This document shows, piece after piece, positions 55,654-64,000 of a stretch of 64,000 bases of DNA. Source of the stretch: Gordonia asplenii (GTDB taxonomy: Bacteria; Actinomycetota; Actinomycetes; Mycobacteriales; Mycobacteriaceae). The translations under genes and the position numbers were made by a program. The notes under the pieces are model-generated. The model had not been told where the DNA came from and searched no databases. It worked only from the letters and a program-made list of their open reading frames with translations. Position 1 is the first letter of the stretch. Each line of letters begins with the position of its first letter. The DNA lies in NCBI RefSeq assembly GCF_012933505.1, contig NZ_JABBNB010000030.1, forward strand, positions 1-64,000, read 5' to 3'.

Positions 55654-56705
55654 AGGGTTTCCGTGACCTTGCGCAGACCGCGCGGGGTGTCCGGGTCGCC
55701 GCCGCGTGCGACTGCCAGGTGCAGCGCAAGTTGTTGCAGCGGAATGATTTCCAGCAGCGGCGACAGAACGTCGGGCACACCGGCCGGCAACGAGATGCCG
55801 CCCGCGAGACCGGCGATGCGATCGGCGGCGCCGACGCCGAACACGTCAGCGTTGCGCTCCGCGAGACGCTCGAGCACCGGGATCATGGCTTCGCCGCCGG
55901 CACCGGCGGGGACCACGGCCAGTACCGGAACCTGCGGGTCGACGGTCGCGAGCGGACCGTGCAGCAGATCCGCACCGGAGAACGCCTGCGCCGAGAGGTA
56001 TGACGTCTCCATCAACTTCAGCGCTCCCTCGCGGGCGGTCGGGTAGGAGTAGCCGCGGCCGGTGGCGATCAGCCGCTGCGCGAACCGATAGCGCTGCGCC
56101 ACCTCGCGAACGTGCGCGTCGCCGTCGAGCACCTGCGCGGCGAGATCCGGAAGTGCTTGTGCGAGTGAGCCATCGCCACCTCGAACACGATCGAGCAGCA
56201 GGTAGAGCGCCAGCAGCTCCGAGGTGTACGACTTGGTGGCCGCCACCGACTTCTCGGCGCCCGCGAGCACGTCGATGTGCAACTCGGCGGCCTGCGACAG
56301 CGGCGACGACTCGTTGTTCGTGATCGCCACGGTCAGCGCGCCCTGGGCGCGGGCCACCTCGACCGACTGCACGAGGTCGGGGGATCCGCCCGACTGGCTG
56401 ACCGCGATGTAGAGGACCTCGCGCAGGTCGGGCTGCGCGCCGTAGACGGTCATCGTCGACGGCGAGACCAGCCCCGCGGGCAGCTGATGCGAGATCTCGA
56501 CGATGTACTTCGCGTAGAGCGCGGCGTGGTCGCTGGTGCCGCGGGCCACGAACTGGACGAAGCGCGGATTGTATTCGACGATGCGGGCGGCTGCGGCGGC
56601 AATCGCCTCAGTTCCATTGTCCAACAACGTCTTCCATGCCTGTGGCTGCTCCGCGATCTCCGCGGCCATCAAGGCTCCGGGCTGATTCGCCTGCGTGGTG
56701 GTCAT
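55650..56705 (-). CDS. SIS-domain glucosamine-6-phosphate deaminase-like protein (NagB-II type)
   Basis: 351 residues with two SIS domains: FVQFVARGTSDHAALYAKYI and IAVSQSGGSPDLVQSVEVAR in the first; ATGRGYSYPTAREGALKLME and FSGADLLHGPLA in the second. It resembles the isomerase half of GlmS without the glutaminase domain. Beside nagA and a GlcNAc kinase it most likely deaminates glucosamine-6-phosphate to fructose-6-phosphate, replacing classical NagB, of which no copy is in the window. The kinase gene is 58 bases upstream. Confidence 0.85.
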   Translation of the reverse strand: MTTTQANQPGALMAAEIAEQPQAWKTLLDNGTEAIAAAAARIVEYNPRFVQFVARGTSDHAALYAKYIVEISHQLPAGLVSPSTMTVYGAQPDLREVLYIAVSQSGGSPDLVQSVEVARAQGALTVAITNNESSPLSQAAELHIDVLAGAEKSVAATKSYTSELLALYLLLDRVRGGDGSLAQALPDLAAQVLDGDAHVREVAQRYRFAQRLIATGRGYSYPTAREGALKLMETSYLSAQAFSGADLLHGPLATVDPQVPVLAVVPAGAGGEAMIPVLERLAERNADVFGVGAADRIAGLAGGISLPAGVPDVLSPLLEIIPLQQLALHLAVARGGDPDTPRGLRKVTETL

Positions 56706-56763
56706 GAAAGTCCTTTCGTAGGTGGCTTGCGCCGATTTCCGGAGAGGGTATGGATCGAGGATG

Positions 56764-57681
56764 TCACGACGCCGGCCGCGGGGCAGGCGAGTCGTCGTCG
56801 AGGAGTCGCCCCGCGAGTTCGACGGCGCCGCGCACCGGGTCGACCGACAGCACCCGGACGTCGGTGATGCCGCGTGCGCCGAGAACCCGGCGGACTCCGC
56901 GCTGCAGCGCGGGCTGATGAACGGCCAGGCCGCCGGCCATGACCACCGGGCCCTTCATCTGCAGCCGCGCGGCGACCTGCAGGACCAGCTCGGCGAGCGC
57001 CGTGGATGCGGCGTCGACGATTCCGGTGCTCAGCGGGTCGTCCGCCTGAGCCATCTCGAAGACGACCCGTGCGCGTCCGGCCCAGTAGCGGCGGTCGGTC
57101 TGCGCGTAGAAGTGATTGAGCAGTTCCATGGCGTCGGACAATCCGCAGTCGGCGGCGAGTTCCTGCCCGAGCGGCTGCCCGGGGTGGTTGTCGTCGATGC
57201 TGGCCAGGAGGCGGCGAATCGCTTCTCGCGCAACCCAATAGCCGCTGCCTTCGTCGCCGAGGAGGTAACCCCAGCCACCGGCGCGGGCGCTGGTGTCCCC
57301 GGCACGGCCCCAGGCGACCGAGCCGGTTCCGGAGATCACCGCGATGCCGTCGATCACTCCCGCCGCGGCGAGGATGATCTGACTGTCGTGGACCACGCGC
57401 ACCCGGGCCTGCGGGATGCGTTCGGAGATCAAGTCACGCAGAACCTTCACCGACGACGGGGTGTCGACGCCCGCGGCGCCCGCGCACACCGCGCGGATTC
57501 CGTCAGCGCCACCGACACGTTCGATGACGACGTCGAGCTGGCGACCCGCTTCGATGACGCCGACCGACGAGACGTTGGCGCTTCCGACGATGGATTCTGC
57601 GACGACGGCGCCGTTGCGGGCGAGGACCGCGTGGGTCTTGGAGCCGCCGATGTCGAGGGCGAGGACTGCGTGCTGACTCAT
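56764..57681 (-). CDS. N-acetylglucosamine kinase (BadF/BadG ATPase family)
   Basis: 305 residues from ATG 57681 (MSQHAVLALDIGGSKTHAVL). ASKHA fold: phosphate-1 loop LDIGGSKTHAVLA, CAGAAGVDT, phosphate-2 VISGTGSVAWG, GWGYLLGDEGSGYW and the adenosine region VVMAGGLAVHQ. It likely phosphorylates imported N-acetylglucosamine at O6. ATG is 4 bases after the transporter stop. The presence of a kinase plus an MFS porter implies non-PTS uptake. A longer frame to 57735 is not needed. Confidence 0.88.
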   Translation of the reverse strand: MSQHAVLALDIGGSKTHAVLARNGAVVAESIVGSANVSSVGVIEAGRQLDVVIERVGGADGIRAVCAGAAGVDTPSSVKVLRDLISERIPQARVRVVHDSQIILAAAGVIDGIAVISGTGSVAWGRAGDTSARAGGWGYLLGDEGSGYWVAREAIRRLLASIDDNHPGQPLGQELAADCGLSDAMELLNHFYAQTDRRYWAGRARVVFEMAQADDPLSTGIVDAASTALAELVLQVAARLQMKGPVVMAGGLAVHQPALQRGVRRVLGARGITDVRVLSVDPVRGAVELAGRLLDDDSPAPRPAS

Positions 57682-57685
57682 CGGA

Positions 57686-59113
57686 TCACTTGGCCGTTTC
57701 GATCGGGGCGGCCGAGTCCGCGGGCCAGGTGCCACCGTTCTGCCAGAAGTGCTGGATGTCTTCGAGCTTGCGGCCCTTGGTCTCCGGAGCGAACTTGAAG
57801 ACGAAGGCGAGCGCGCAGACGGTGAGGACTCCGAAGATCGCGAAGGTCGTCGAGCCGCCCAGGCCGTTGATCATGGTCAGGGTGAACTGAGCGACGATGG
57901 CGTTGGCGACGAGGTCGGCGGTCAGCATGGCGCTGGAACCGTAGGCGCGCAGCCGGGCCGGGAAGGCCTCACCCGCATAGACCCAGACGAGCGAACCGAA
58001 GCCGAAGGAGAAGCCGATGACGACCAGGACCAGACCGATGAATCCGACGATGCCCGCGGCGCCGCCGCCCTTGAACTCTCCGCCGGCCATCTGGTAGGCG
58101 ACGATCATCGTGATGAACGCAACGACCATGGTGGAGATACCGCCGAGCAGGATGGGGCGTCGGCCGAAGCGGTCGATGGTGAACAGGGACACGATCACCG
58201 CGGCCAAACCGAAGAGCTGAACGAACGCGGGCAGCATGTACTTGCCGAAGTTGTCGTTGTAGCCCATGCCGGCGAAGATGTCGGGGCTGTAGTAGATGAT
58301 CGCGTTGATGCCGGTGATCTGGATGAAGAAGCCGAGGCCGACGACGAAGAAGGTGGCGCGGGAGAAGGGCTTGCGGAACAGTTCGCGCAGACCGCCACCG
58401 GACTCGTCGCGCAGGGCCTGACGCATGTCGGCGAGCTCGTGCTCGATCTCGGCGGCGTCGGCGTCGGGCTCAACCCGCGAGAGTGCTTGGCGTGCTTCGT
58501 CTTCGCGATTCTGCGACATGTACCAGCGGGCAGTGTCGGGCAGGCGCATCAGGACCAGGGTGACCAAGACCGCCGGGATGGCGGCGATGCCGAGCATCCA
58601 GCGCCAGGCGCCCTGACCGCTGTCGGCGAGCATGAATCCGAAGACGTAGCCGAGGATGATGCCCACGATCGTCGCGAACTGGTAGGCGACGAGCATCGCA
58701 CCGCGGCTCTTGGCCGGTGCGGATTCGGCGACGAAGACCGGAACCACCACCACCGAGACGCCGACGGTGAGCCCCAGCATGAACCGGGCGACCAGCAGAA
58801 GTGCGACCGACGGGGCGATCGCGCTGCACAGCGCGAAGACCGCGTACGACGCGCCGACCGTGACCATCGCGGTCTTGCGGCCGACCCGGTTGGCGAACCA
58901 GCCGCCGACGATGGCGCCGAGGATTTCGCCGACGACGACCACGGTGGCCATCGCCTGGGTCATCCCGTCGCCCAGTGTGTACTGCTCTTTGATGAAGTCC
59001 TTGGCGGCGCCGATGTTCGACGTGTCGTAGCCGTAGATGATGCCCAGGCTCGCCGCCGCGATGGCGACGAGCGCGGCCAAGCCGGTGGTCTTCACCGGTA
59101 CTGGATTGGTCAT
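57686..59113 (-). CDS. MFS sugar porter family transporter, probable GlcNAc importer
   Basis: 475 residues, 12 membrane helices. Sugar-porter signatures: IIYGYDTSNIGAA in helix 1, GGWFANRVGRKTAM after helix 2, FMLGLTVGVSVVVVPVFVAE, RLPDTARWYM, FFIQITGINAIIYYSPDIFA, DRFGRRPILLGG and FAPETKGRKLEDIQ. First gene of the operon with kinase, SIS protein and nagA. A perfect dre-type operator lies 22 bases upstream of its start, so it is repressed by the divergent GntR protein and induced by an amino-sugar phosphate (by analogy with DasR/NagR). GlcNAc specificity is inferred from context. Confidence 0.9.
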   Translation of the reverse strand: MTNPVPVKTTGLAALVAIAAASLGIIYGYDTSNIGAAKDFIKEQYTLGDGMTQAMATVVVVGEILGAIVGGWFANRVGRKTAMVTVGASYAVFALCSAIAPSVALLLVARFMLGLTVGVSVVVVPVFVAESAPAKSRGAMLVAYQFATIVGIILGYVFGFMLADSGQGAWRWMLGIAAIPAVLVTLVLMRLPDTARWYMSQNREDEARQALSRVEPDADAAEIEHELADMRQALRDESGGGLRELFRKPFSRATFFVVGLGFFIQITGINAIIYYSPDIFAGMGYNDNFGKYMLPAFVQLFGLAAVIVSLFTIDRFGRRPILLGGISTMVVAFITMIVAYQMAGGEFKGGGAAGIVGFIGLVLVVIGFSFGFGSLVWVYAGEAFPARLRAYGSSAMLTADLVANAIVAQFTLTMINGLGGSTTFAIFGVLTVCALAFVFKFAPETKGRKLEDIQHFWQNGGTWPADSAAPIETAK

Positions 59114-59135
59114 GTCCTGCCTCTCTCGTGATCCA

Positions 59136-59155
59136 ACATTGGTCTAGACCAATGT
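59136..59155. promoter_or_regulatory. DasR/NagR-type operator, site 1
   Basis: ACATTGGTCTAGACCAATGT is a perfect 20-bp palindrome containing the dre core TGGTCTAGACCA. It lies 23 bases upstream of the transporter start on the minus strand. Confidence 0.9.
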
Positions 59156-59169
59156 GTGATGGGAACTAC

Positions 59170-59185
59170 ATTGGCATATACCAAT
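59170..59185. promoter_or_regulatory. DasR/NagR-type operator, site 2
   Basis: ATTGGCATATACCAAT keeps the dre arms ATTGG/CCAAT with an altered centre. Its centre is 32 bp from that of site 1, about three helical turns, and 28-43 bases upstream of the regulator start, so it is a likely autoregulatory or cooperative site. Confidence 0.7.
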
Positions 59186-59213
59186 TGCGTGCGCAATAGG
59201 TATCGTGAAATTC

Positions 59214-59933
59214 ATGACCACCGAATCCGCTGAGCAGCTCACCCGGTTGCCGCGTTACTTCCAGATCAAACTTGCACTCAGCGAACGGATCGCCGAGGCG
59301 GAACCCGGAACTTCGTTGCCCCCCGAGCGCCAATTGGCCGCTGAGCTGGGCACATCGCGCACGACGTTGCGCAAGGCGATCGCGGAGTTGACCGCCGAGG
59401 GCGTGTTGCGCCCCACGCAGGGCAGCGGGAACTACGTCTCACCGCCACGCTTGGTCCACGTCCGGCAGCTCACGTCGTTGACCCACGACCTCGGGGCGGA
59501 AGGCAAGACCGTCACCTCACGCCTGCTCTCCGCCGAGCGGATCCGCGCCGACGCCGAGCTCGCCGGCCACCTGGAGATCGCGATCGGCAGCCGTGTACAC
59601 CAGCTCACCAGGCTGCGCATCGTCGACGACGAGCCGATGGCCATCGAGACCGCGCACCTGCCCGGCCGGCTGCCCGGCCTCGTCGAACGAGTCGTCGCCA
59701 ACGGCTCGCTCTATGCCACCCTGCGCGACGACTACGGCATCGAGATCGACGCCGTCGAAGACAGCATCGAAACCGCACTCGCTACGCCGGTTGAAGCCGA
59801 TCTCCTCGAAATACCTTCTGGCGCACCGCTTCTCCTCGTGCACCGACAGGCCCGCAACTCTGCCGGGGTTGTCGTCGAGTGGACGCGATCGGCCTATCGC
59901 GGTGACCGATTTCGTTTCGTCGCAAGAAGTTGA
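59214..59933 (+). CDS. GntR/HutC-family repressor of the nag operon (DasR/NagR-like)
   Basis: 239 residues from ATG 59214; an in-frame GTG at 59205 is the alternative. N-terminal GntR winged helix: RYFQIKLALSERIAEAEPGT, LPPERQLAAELGTSRTTLRK, TQGSGNYVSPP. C-terminal UTRA effector domain: LTRLRIVDDEPMAIETAHLP, YGIEIDAVEDSIETA. DasR/NagR homologues bind TGGTCTAGACCA sites and release DNA with amino-sugar phosphates. It is divergent from the nag operon with two such sites in between. Confidence 0.92.
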   Translation: MTTESAEQLTRLPRYFQIKLALSERIAEAEPGTSLPPERQLAAELGTSRTTLRKAIAELTAEGVLRPTQGSGNYVSPPRLVHVRQLTSLTHDLGAEGKTVTSRLLSAERIRADAELAGHLEIAIGSRVHQLTRLRIVDDEPMAIETAHLPGRLPGLVERVVANGSLYATLRDDYGIEIDAVEDSIETALATPVEADLLEIPSGAPLLLVHRQARNSAGVVVEWTRSAYRGDRFRFVARS

Positions 59934-60023
59934 CGGTTCTGTTTCATTGTGGACAGATCTTGTCCTATATAGGCTGTAACTTCGGTGATGCCCGCAAGAA
60001 CCCGACAGGAAGAGGCATCCACC

Positions 60024-60578
60024 ATGGCCGGCACCTACACCGCCGTCGAACTGTCCCCCGACCTCACCGGCGAGAAGCGTGACCTGCTTCTACTGCTCCG
60101 CGACCAGCGCGAACTGCTCAAGATCACCCTGCGCAATCTCACCGACGAGCAAGCGCGACAACGCTCGACGGTGTCGGAGTTGACGCTCGGCGGTCTGCTC
60201 AAGCACGTGGCGATCGGCGACGCCGACACGGCCGCCGAGATAGTGGCGCGCGACGAGACGTCGGTATTCGACCCGGCCGCGGGCGTCGAATCGTACCTCT
60301 TCCGCGACGACGACACCGTCGAGCACTGGCTAGCCGAATACGACCGTGCCGGAGCACAATTCGACGCCGTGATCACCGAAGTGGACAGCCTCGACGAACT
60401 GATTCCGATGCCGACGGCACCGTGGCAGCCCGAGCGTGAGTGGTGGCCGGTCCGCCGCCTGGTCATGCACCGCCTACGTGAGACGGCCCACCACTGCGGC
60501 CACGCCGACATCATCCGCGAAGCACTGGACGGTCAGACGACGATGGGCGCGCTGATCGAAGGGATGGATCTGGGTTAG
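60024..60578 (+). CDS. DinB/DUF664 family protein (mycothiol-transferase-like)
   Basis: 184 residues from ATG 60024, with GGAAGAGG 8 bases upstream. The four-helix DinB fold carries the metal-ligand pattern His in LLKHVAIGDAD and HHCGHADIIREAL at the C-terminus, typical of DUF664 and mycothiol S-transferases. It may conjugate mycothiol to electrophiles; the substrate is unknown. It lies 90 bases after the GntR gene in the same direction and is probably unrelated to amino-sugar use. A repeat region follows. Confidence 0.87.
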   Translation: MAGTYTAVELSPDLTGEKRDLLLLLRDQRELLKITLRNLTDEQARQRSTVSELTLGGLLKHVAIGDADTAAEIVARDETSVFDPAAGVESYLFRDDDTVEHWLAEYDRAGAQFDAVITEVDSLDELIPMPTAPWQPEREWWPVRRLVMHRLRETAHHCGHADIIREALDGQTTMGALIEGMDLG

Positions 60579-60617
60579 TGGCCGGAGATGCCGACGGCTC
60601 GGCTAGTCGACGTCACG

Positions 60618-61221
60618 CCCGCTCCCGAATGCCTTCGGTGTCCCCCCGCTCCCCGAGTGAGGAACGAGCTTTCAGTGTCCCCCCGCTCCCCGAGCCTGGA
60701 TCCACCGATGGCAGGCCCTATCCGCTGGTTGAGCCGTGAGGAGCGTTAGCGACGAGCGTGTCGAAACCACTGTGAAACAACAGATTTCGGTGATTCGCGG
60801 CTGACCAGGACGGCAGCATCAGCGCAACCGTCGAATGCACCTGCTGGGTGCCTGGCTGGAGATAATCACCATGATCACAGCGTGAGATGAACGGACGCAC
60901 GAAACCTGTTGTGTCACCGTGGTTTCGACACGGGCCTCGGCTAGCGCCTCGGACCGGCTCAACCAGCGGAGCGGGTGCCATCGGTGGATCCAGGCCGAGT
61001 GCCGAAGCGAGGAACGTGCTTCGGTACCGCCCCGCTCCCCGAGTGCCGAAGGAGGAACGAGCTTCGGTGTAACCGCCGTGCTGAGTGACCGCGAGGAACG
61101 TGCTTCGGTTCCTCCCGCTCCCCGAGTGCCGAAGCGAGGAACGAGCTTTCAGTGTCCCCCCGCTCCCCGAGTGCCGAAGCGAGGAACGAGCTTCGGTGTA
61201 ACGAGGGGTCTGGCGAGACGA
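60618..61221. repeat. Composite repeat region: R2 arrays and an R1 inverted pair
   Basis: This gene-free region (60579-61350) begins with partial R2 units (60618-60703). An inverted structure spans 60694-60996: GCCTGGATCCACCGATGGCA plus an R1 copy (60722-60770) on the left, and R1 (60920-60970) plus the complement of that 20-mer (60977-60996) on the right. Further R2 units run to 61221 with hairpins CCGAAGC/GCTTCGG and the end GTAACGAGGGGTCTGGCGAG. ORFs through it are repeat translations, not genes. Confidence 0.8.
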
Positions 61222-61350
61222 AGAACCCAACCCAACCCGCTCCGCCCCATACACGGCTCCCACCGCGAGGTTACGCGCGCTCGGGTTTCTCGCACCCCCG
61301 ACATCGCCCGACAGTTGCGGCCCTCGGCTCCCGGCGTAGAAGATGGGCGC

Positions 61351-62196
61351 GTGCGAATACCACTGAAACGCAATGGCCGGCGAGTCCGCGGGAAGGTCGT
61401 GGCGGTCACCGGCGGGGCGCGCGGCATCGGGCATGCCATCGCAACCGAACTGACCGAGCGCGGTGCCGCCGTAGCCGTCGGCGACCTGGGACTGGACCGA
61501 TCGGGGCCGCTGGGAGCGGTTGGTTCCATCCGGCGGTATCCACTCGATGTCACTGATGAGGAGTCGTTCTCGACGTTCCTGTCCGACGTCGCCGCCGACC
61601 TCGGCCCCATCGACATCCTCATCAACAACGCGGGCGTGATGTGGGTCGGGCCGTTCGATGCCGAATCACCCGCGGCCGCGGAGAAGATGATCGCCGTGAA
61701 CCTGATGGGTGTGATCCGCGGTGTGCGACTGGCCGCGCCGACCATGCGCAAACGCGGCCGGGGGCAGATCATCACGATCGCGTCGGCGGCGTCGAAGCTG
61801 GCTCCTCCGGGCGAATCCACCTATGCCGCAACGAAACACGGCGTCCTTGGGTACTTGACCGGGGTGCGCGAGGAGCTACGCGGTAGCGGCGTCGTTCTGT
61901 CGGTGGTGATGCCAACCGTCGTGGAAACCGCACTGGCCGTCGGGACTTCGGCCGGCTCGGTGCGCCAGTTGCAACCGGGTGATGTCGCCGGCGCCGTTAT
62001 CTCGACCGTCGGGCGCAAGCGGTTTCACGTGTGGGTGCCCGCATCGGTCGGACCGCTGGTGGCGGTGTCGGGCCTGCTGCCACAGCGCGTGCGCGATCAG
62101 CTGCTACGCCGGGCCGTACCCAATCAGGTTGCGGCAGTATCTGATTCGACGATGCGCGCCGACTACGAGCGGATCCTCACGGAGGCGAACGAATGA
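61351..62196 (+). CDS. Short-chain dehydrogenase/reductase paired with MaoC
   Basis: 281 residues from GTG 61351. Rossmann motif VVAVTGGARGIGHAIATELT, LINNAGVMWVG, catalytic Ser in ITIASAASK and the YAATK Tyr/Lys pair. The C-terminal extension (VSGLLPQRVRDQLLRRAVPN) resembles SDRs acting on lipid substrates. The upstream open frame (to 60919) only translates repeats. Its stop overlaps the MaoC start as ATGA, so an oxidoreductase-hydratase pair acting on the same acyl or steroid intermediate is likely (inference). Confidence 0.88.
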   Translation: MRIPLKRNGRRVRGKVVAVTGGARGIGHAIATELTERGAAVAVGDLGLDRSGPLGAVGSIRRYPLDVTDEESFSTFLSDVAADLGPIDILINNAGVMWVGPFDAESPAAAEKMIAVNLMGVIRGVRLAAPTMRKRGRGQIITIASAASKLAPPGESTYAATKHGVLGYLTGVREELRGSGVVLSVVMPTVVETALAVGTSAGSVRQLQPGDVAGAVISTVGRKRFHVWVPASVGPLVAVSGLLPQRVRDQLLRRAVPNQVAAVSDSTMRADYERILTEANE

Positions 62197-62648
62197 CCCT
62201 GATCTACGCGGAGGATCTGCGAGTCGGTGAACGACGCGAGCTCGGCTCCTATCACTTGACTGCGCAGGACCTGGACTCCTTTGCCCGACAGTGGGATCCG
62301 CAGGACCATCACATCGACTCGGAGCGCGCCACAGCCGGCGTCTACGGTGGCGTGATCGCCAGCGGGCTGCACTCGCTGGCCATCCTTCAGCGGCTGTCCG
62401 TCATCAACATGCTCAACGATGTCGCTGTGATCGCCGGCCGGGAGCTGGGTCCGGTGCGATTCGTGCGTCCGGTCCGGGCGGGTACGACACTCGTCGGGAC
62501 CGCCCAGATCGACGCCGTCGAGTTCGACGATCGGCACCGCGCGCTGGTGAGTATGACCGGCCGCTTGTCCGACGAATCCACCGGAAAGACCCTCGTCGAA
62601 GTCGGCATGTCGTTCTACGCTCACGCGCGGTCCCAGCGGCCCGAGTAG
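62193..62648 (+). CDS. MaoC family (R)-specific hydratase/dehydratase-like protein
   Basis: 151 residues, single hot-dog fold. The hydratase signature is seen in QDLDSFARQWDPQDHHIDSE and GVIASGLHSLAILQRLSV; the Asp-His dyad equivalents are in WDPQDHHID. VRFVRPVRAGTTLVGTAQID is the second family block. It probably hydrates or dehydrates an acyl-CoA. Coupled to the SDR gene by a 4-base overlap. It ends 13 bases before the convergent NCS1 gene. Confidence 0.88.
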   Translation: MTLIYAEDLRVGERRELGSYHLTAQDLDSFARQWDPQDHHIDSERATAGVYGGVIASGLHSLAILQRLSVINMLNDVAVIAGRELGPVRFVRPVRAGTTLVGTAQIDAVEFDDRHRALVSMTGRLSDESTGKTLVEVGMSFYAHARSQRPE

Positions 62649-62661
62649 CTTAAGACAGCGG

Positions 62662-64000
62662 CTACTGGGGTACCTCGATCTCGGTCGTACTCGTGTTCAC
62701 GACATTGGTCACGGCGAACCGAGTGGTCTTGGTGGCCAGCAGGTAGTACAGGACAGACGCGACACCGCAGCCGATGAACCAGCTGTACTGTGCGGCGGTG
62801 TGCATGCCGTAAAGATTGGTGAACACCACCGGGAACACGGCGATCACCGCGCCGACGACGGTTGCGATCACCGCCGCGGGGTTGTACCCGCGCCGGTACC
62901 AGTACGTTCCCTTCGGCGACATCGTGAACAGATCGTCGACGACGACGTGCTGATGGCGCACCCGGTAATAGTCGGCGATGAGCACACCGAAGAGCGGTCC
63001 GATGAACGCGCCCAGCGTCTCCAGCGTGTAGTGGATGACGTCGGGATTGTTGTACAGGTTCCACGGCGTGATCAGGATTGAGCCGACTGCCGCGATCATT
63101 CCTCCCGCGCGCCAGCTGACTCGCTGCGGGCTGACGTTGGAGAAGTCGAACGCCGGCGAGATGAAGTTGGCGACGATGTTGATGCCGACCGTCGCAATGG
63201 CGAAAGTGAGTGCCCCCAACAGAATCGCGAAGGTGTTGTCGATGCGGGCGACGGTCTCCACCGGGTCGGTGATGAGTTCGCCGAAGACGGGAACGGTCAG
63301 CGATGCGGTCACCACGACCAGCAACGAGAACACCAGGAAGTTCAGCGGAAGTCCGAGGAAGTTGCCCTTCTTGACCGCGGCGAAACTCTTTCCATAGCGC
63401 GCGAAGTCGCCGAAGTTGAGCAGGGGACCGGAGAAGTACGACACGACCAGCGCGATCGCACCCAGCATCACCGGAATGGAGCTCCATCCGCTATGACTGA
63501 CCTCGCCGAGGTTGAGGTTGATCGAGCTCCAGCCGGCCTTCGAGATCAGGTATCCACACAGCACGAACATGACGACGTAAACCGCGGGTCCACAGAAGTC
63601 GATGAACTTGCGAATCGATTCCATCCCACGCCAGAAGACACATGCCTGGATGAACCACAGCGCCATGAAACTGGCCCAACCGAGCGCGGACAGTCCGAGG
63701 AAGCCGTAGTCGGCCACCTTCGCGTACGGGGCTAGTCCGGGAAACAGCTTGATCAGGACCACGTCCAGCGCCGCGGATGCCAAGAACGTCTGGATGCCGT
63801 ACCAGGCGACGGCGATCAACCCGCGAATGATCGCCGGCATGTTGGCGCCGAGCACCCCGAAGGCGCTTCTGCAGATCACCGGGTACGGAACGCCGGTCAC
63901 TTGGCTGGGTTTCGCGACCAGGTTGCACAGGAAGTACACGATGCCAATGCCGGCGACCAACGCCAGGAGGACTTGCCAGCTGGCCAATCCGAGGGCGAAC
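62662..64000 (-). CDS. NCS1 family nucleobase/hydantoin-type permease (5' end cut by window)
   Basis: At least 446 residues; the reading frame stays open to the right edge (FALGLASWQVLLALVAG), so the start is outside. NCS1 signatures: GVPYPVICRSAFGVLGANMP, IAVAWYGIQTFLASAAL, VSYFSGPLLNFGDFARYGKS and ITPWNLYNN. About 11-12 membrane helices are expected. The family imports cytosine, uracil, allantoin or hydantoins by cation symport; the substrate is not clear. The C-terminus is complete. It is convergent with the MaoC gene. Confidence 0.9.
   Translation of the reverse strand, partial: FALGLASWQVLLALVAGIGIVYFLCNLVAKPSQVTGVPYPVICRSAFGVLGANMPAIIRGLIAVAWYGIQTFLASAALDVVLIKLFPGLAPYAKVADYGFLGLSALGWASFMALWFIQACVFWRGMESIRKFIDFCGPAVYVVMFVLCGYLISKAGWSSINLNLGEVSHSGWSSIPVMLGAIALVVSYFSGPLLNFGDFARYGKSFAAVKKGNFLGLPLNFLVFSLLVVVTASLTVPVFGELITDPVETVARIDNTFAILLGALTFAIATVGINIVANFISPAFDFSNVSPQRVSWRAGGMIAAVGSILITPWNLYNNPDVIHYTLETLGAFIGPLFGVLIADYYRVRHQHVVVDDLFTMSPKGTYWYRRGYNPAAVIATVVGAVIAVFPVVFTNLYGMHTAAQYSWFIGCGVASVLYYLLATKTTRFAVTNVVNTSTTEIEVPQ

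Noticed and set aside
60718-61434. 238-residue minus-strand ORF and the 5' part of the 425-residue plus ORF
   Set aside because: Both translate R1/R2 repeats into Ser/Arg/Gly-rich repeats. The SDR begins at 61351.

Overview
The window is high-GC actinobacterial DNA. Several genes point to a mycolic-acid actinomycete (Mycobacteriales): bifunctional LysX, a mycothiol-dependent formaldehyde dehydrogenase (MscR type), a DUF664/DinB mycothiol-transferase-like protein, a mycofactocin-type SDR, an F420-type LLM oxidoreductase, a secreted cutinase and LigB. Gene content and the interspersed repeats fit Gordonia best; the genus is inference. No rRNA, tRNA, CRISPR array, insertion sequence or phage gene was seen.

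Layout. 1-5.3 kb: lysX, a small S4 RNA-binding protein, an unrecognised 51-residue ORF and a cutinase. 5.3-11.4 kb: the gltBD glutamate synthase operon. 11.8-14.9 kb: an HSL-type esterase, two nearly identical phasin-like genes in a recent tandem duplication, and an isocitrate lyase/PEP mutase-family gene. 15-21.2 kb: a translationally coupled minus-strand catabolic operon (VOC protein, alpha/beta hydrolase, acyl-CoA ligase, tartrate-dehydratase-like enolase-superfamily enzyme, ketopantoate-reductase-like enzyme) next to a TetR gene. 21.4-25.6 kb: DUF389 protein, PhaR-like PHA regulator, third phasin-like gene, DUF445 and DUF937 proteins. 25.7-29 kb: acetaldehyde-dehydrogenase module (DUF779, ALDH, GAF regulator). 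29.2-31.6 kb: LemA, an MpaB-type oxygenase, YccF. 31.6-36.3 kb: MHS transporter, SulP transporter and LigB, tightly coupled. 36.4-43.4 kb: PucR regulator, ALDH, GMC oxidoreductase, SDR, LLM oxidoreductase, SnoaL-like protein. 43.4-46.6 kb: mscR with its metallo-hydrolase partner, and a ferredoxin reductase. 46.6-52.7 kb: repeats, acyl-CoA dehydrogenase, LuxR regulator, acyl-CoA synthetase, a 104-bp tandem repeat, mycofactocin SDR. 52.9-54.5 kb: SUKH protein, ohr and ohrR. 54.5-59.9 kb: N-acetylglucosamine catabolic operon with its GntR repressor and two dre-type operators. 60-64 kb: DinB protein, repeats, SDR plus MaoC pair, and an NCS1 permease cut by the right edge.

The clearest unexplained system is the PHA-granule set. 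Three phasin-like genes at two loci share one promoter design: a three-half-site array (TTGCGTAA, TTACGCA, TTACGCAA) followed at fixed distance by a CRP/GlxR-like box, and a PhaR-like regulator is encoded beside the third. This predicts joint control by granule status (PhaR) and carbon status (cAMP/CRP). Other notable signals are a 60-bp interrupted palindrome that swallows the start site of an SDR gene, inverted pairs of an interspersed repeat, a 43-bp hairpin-bearing tandem repeat, and a 104-bp tandem repeat.
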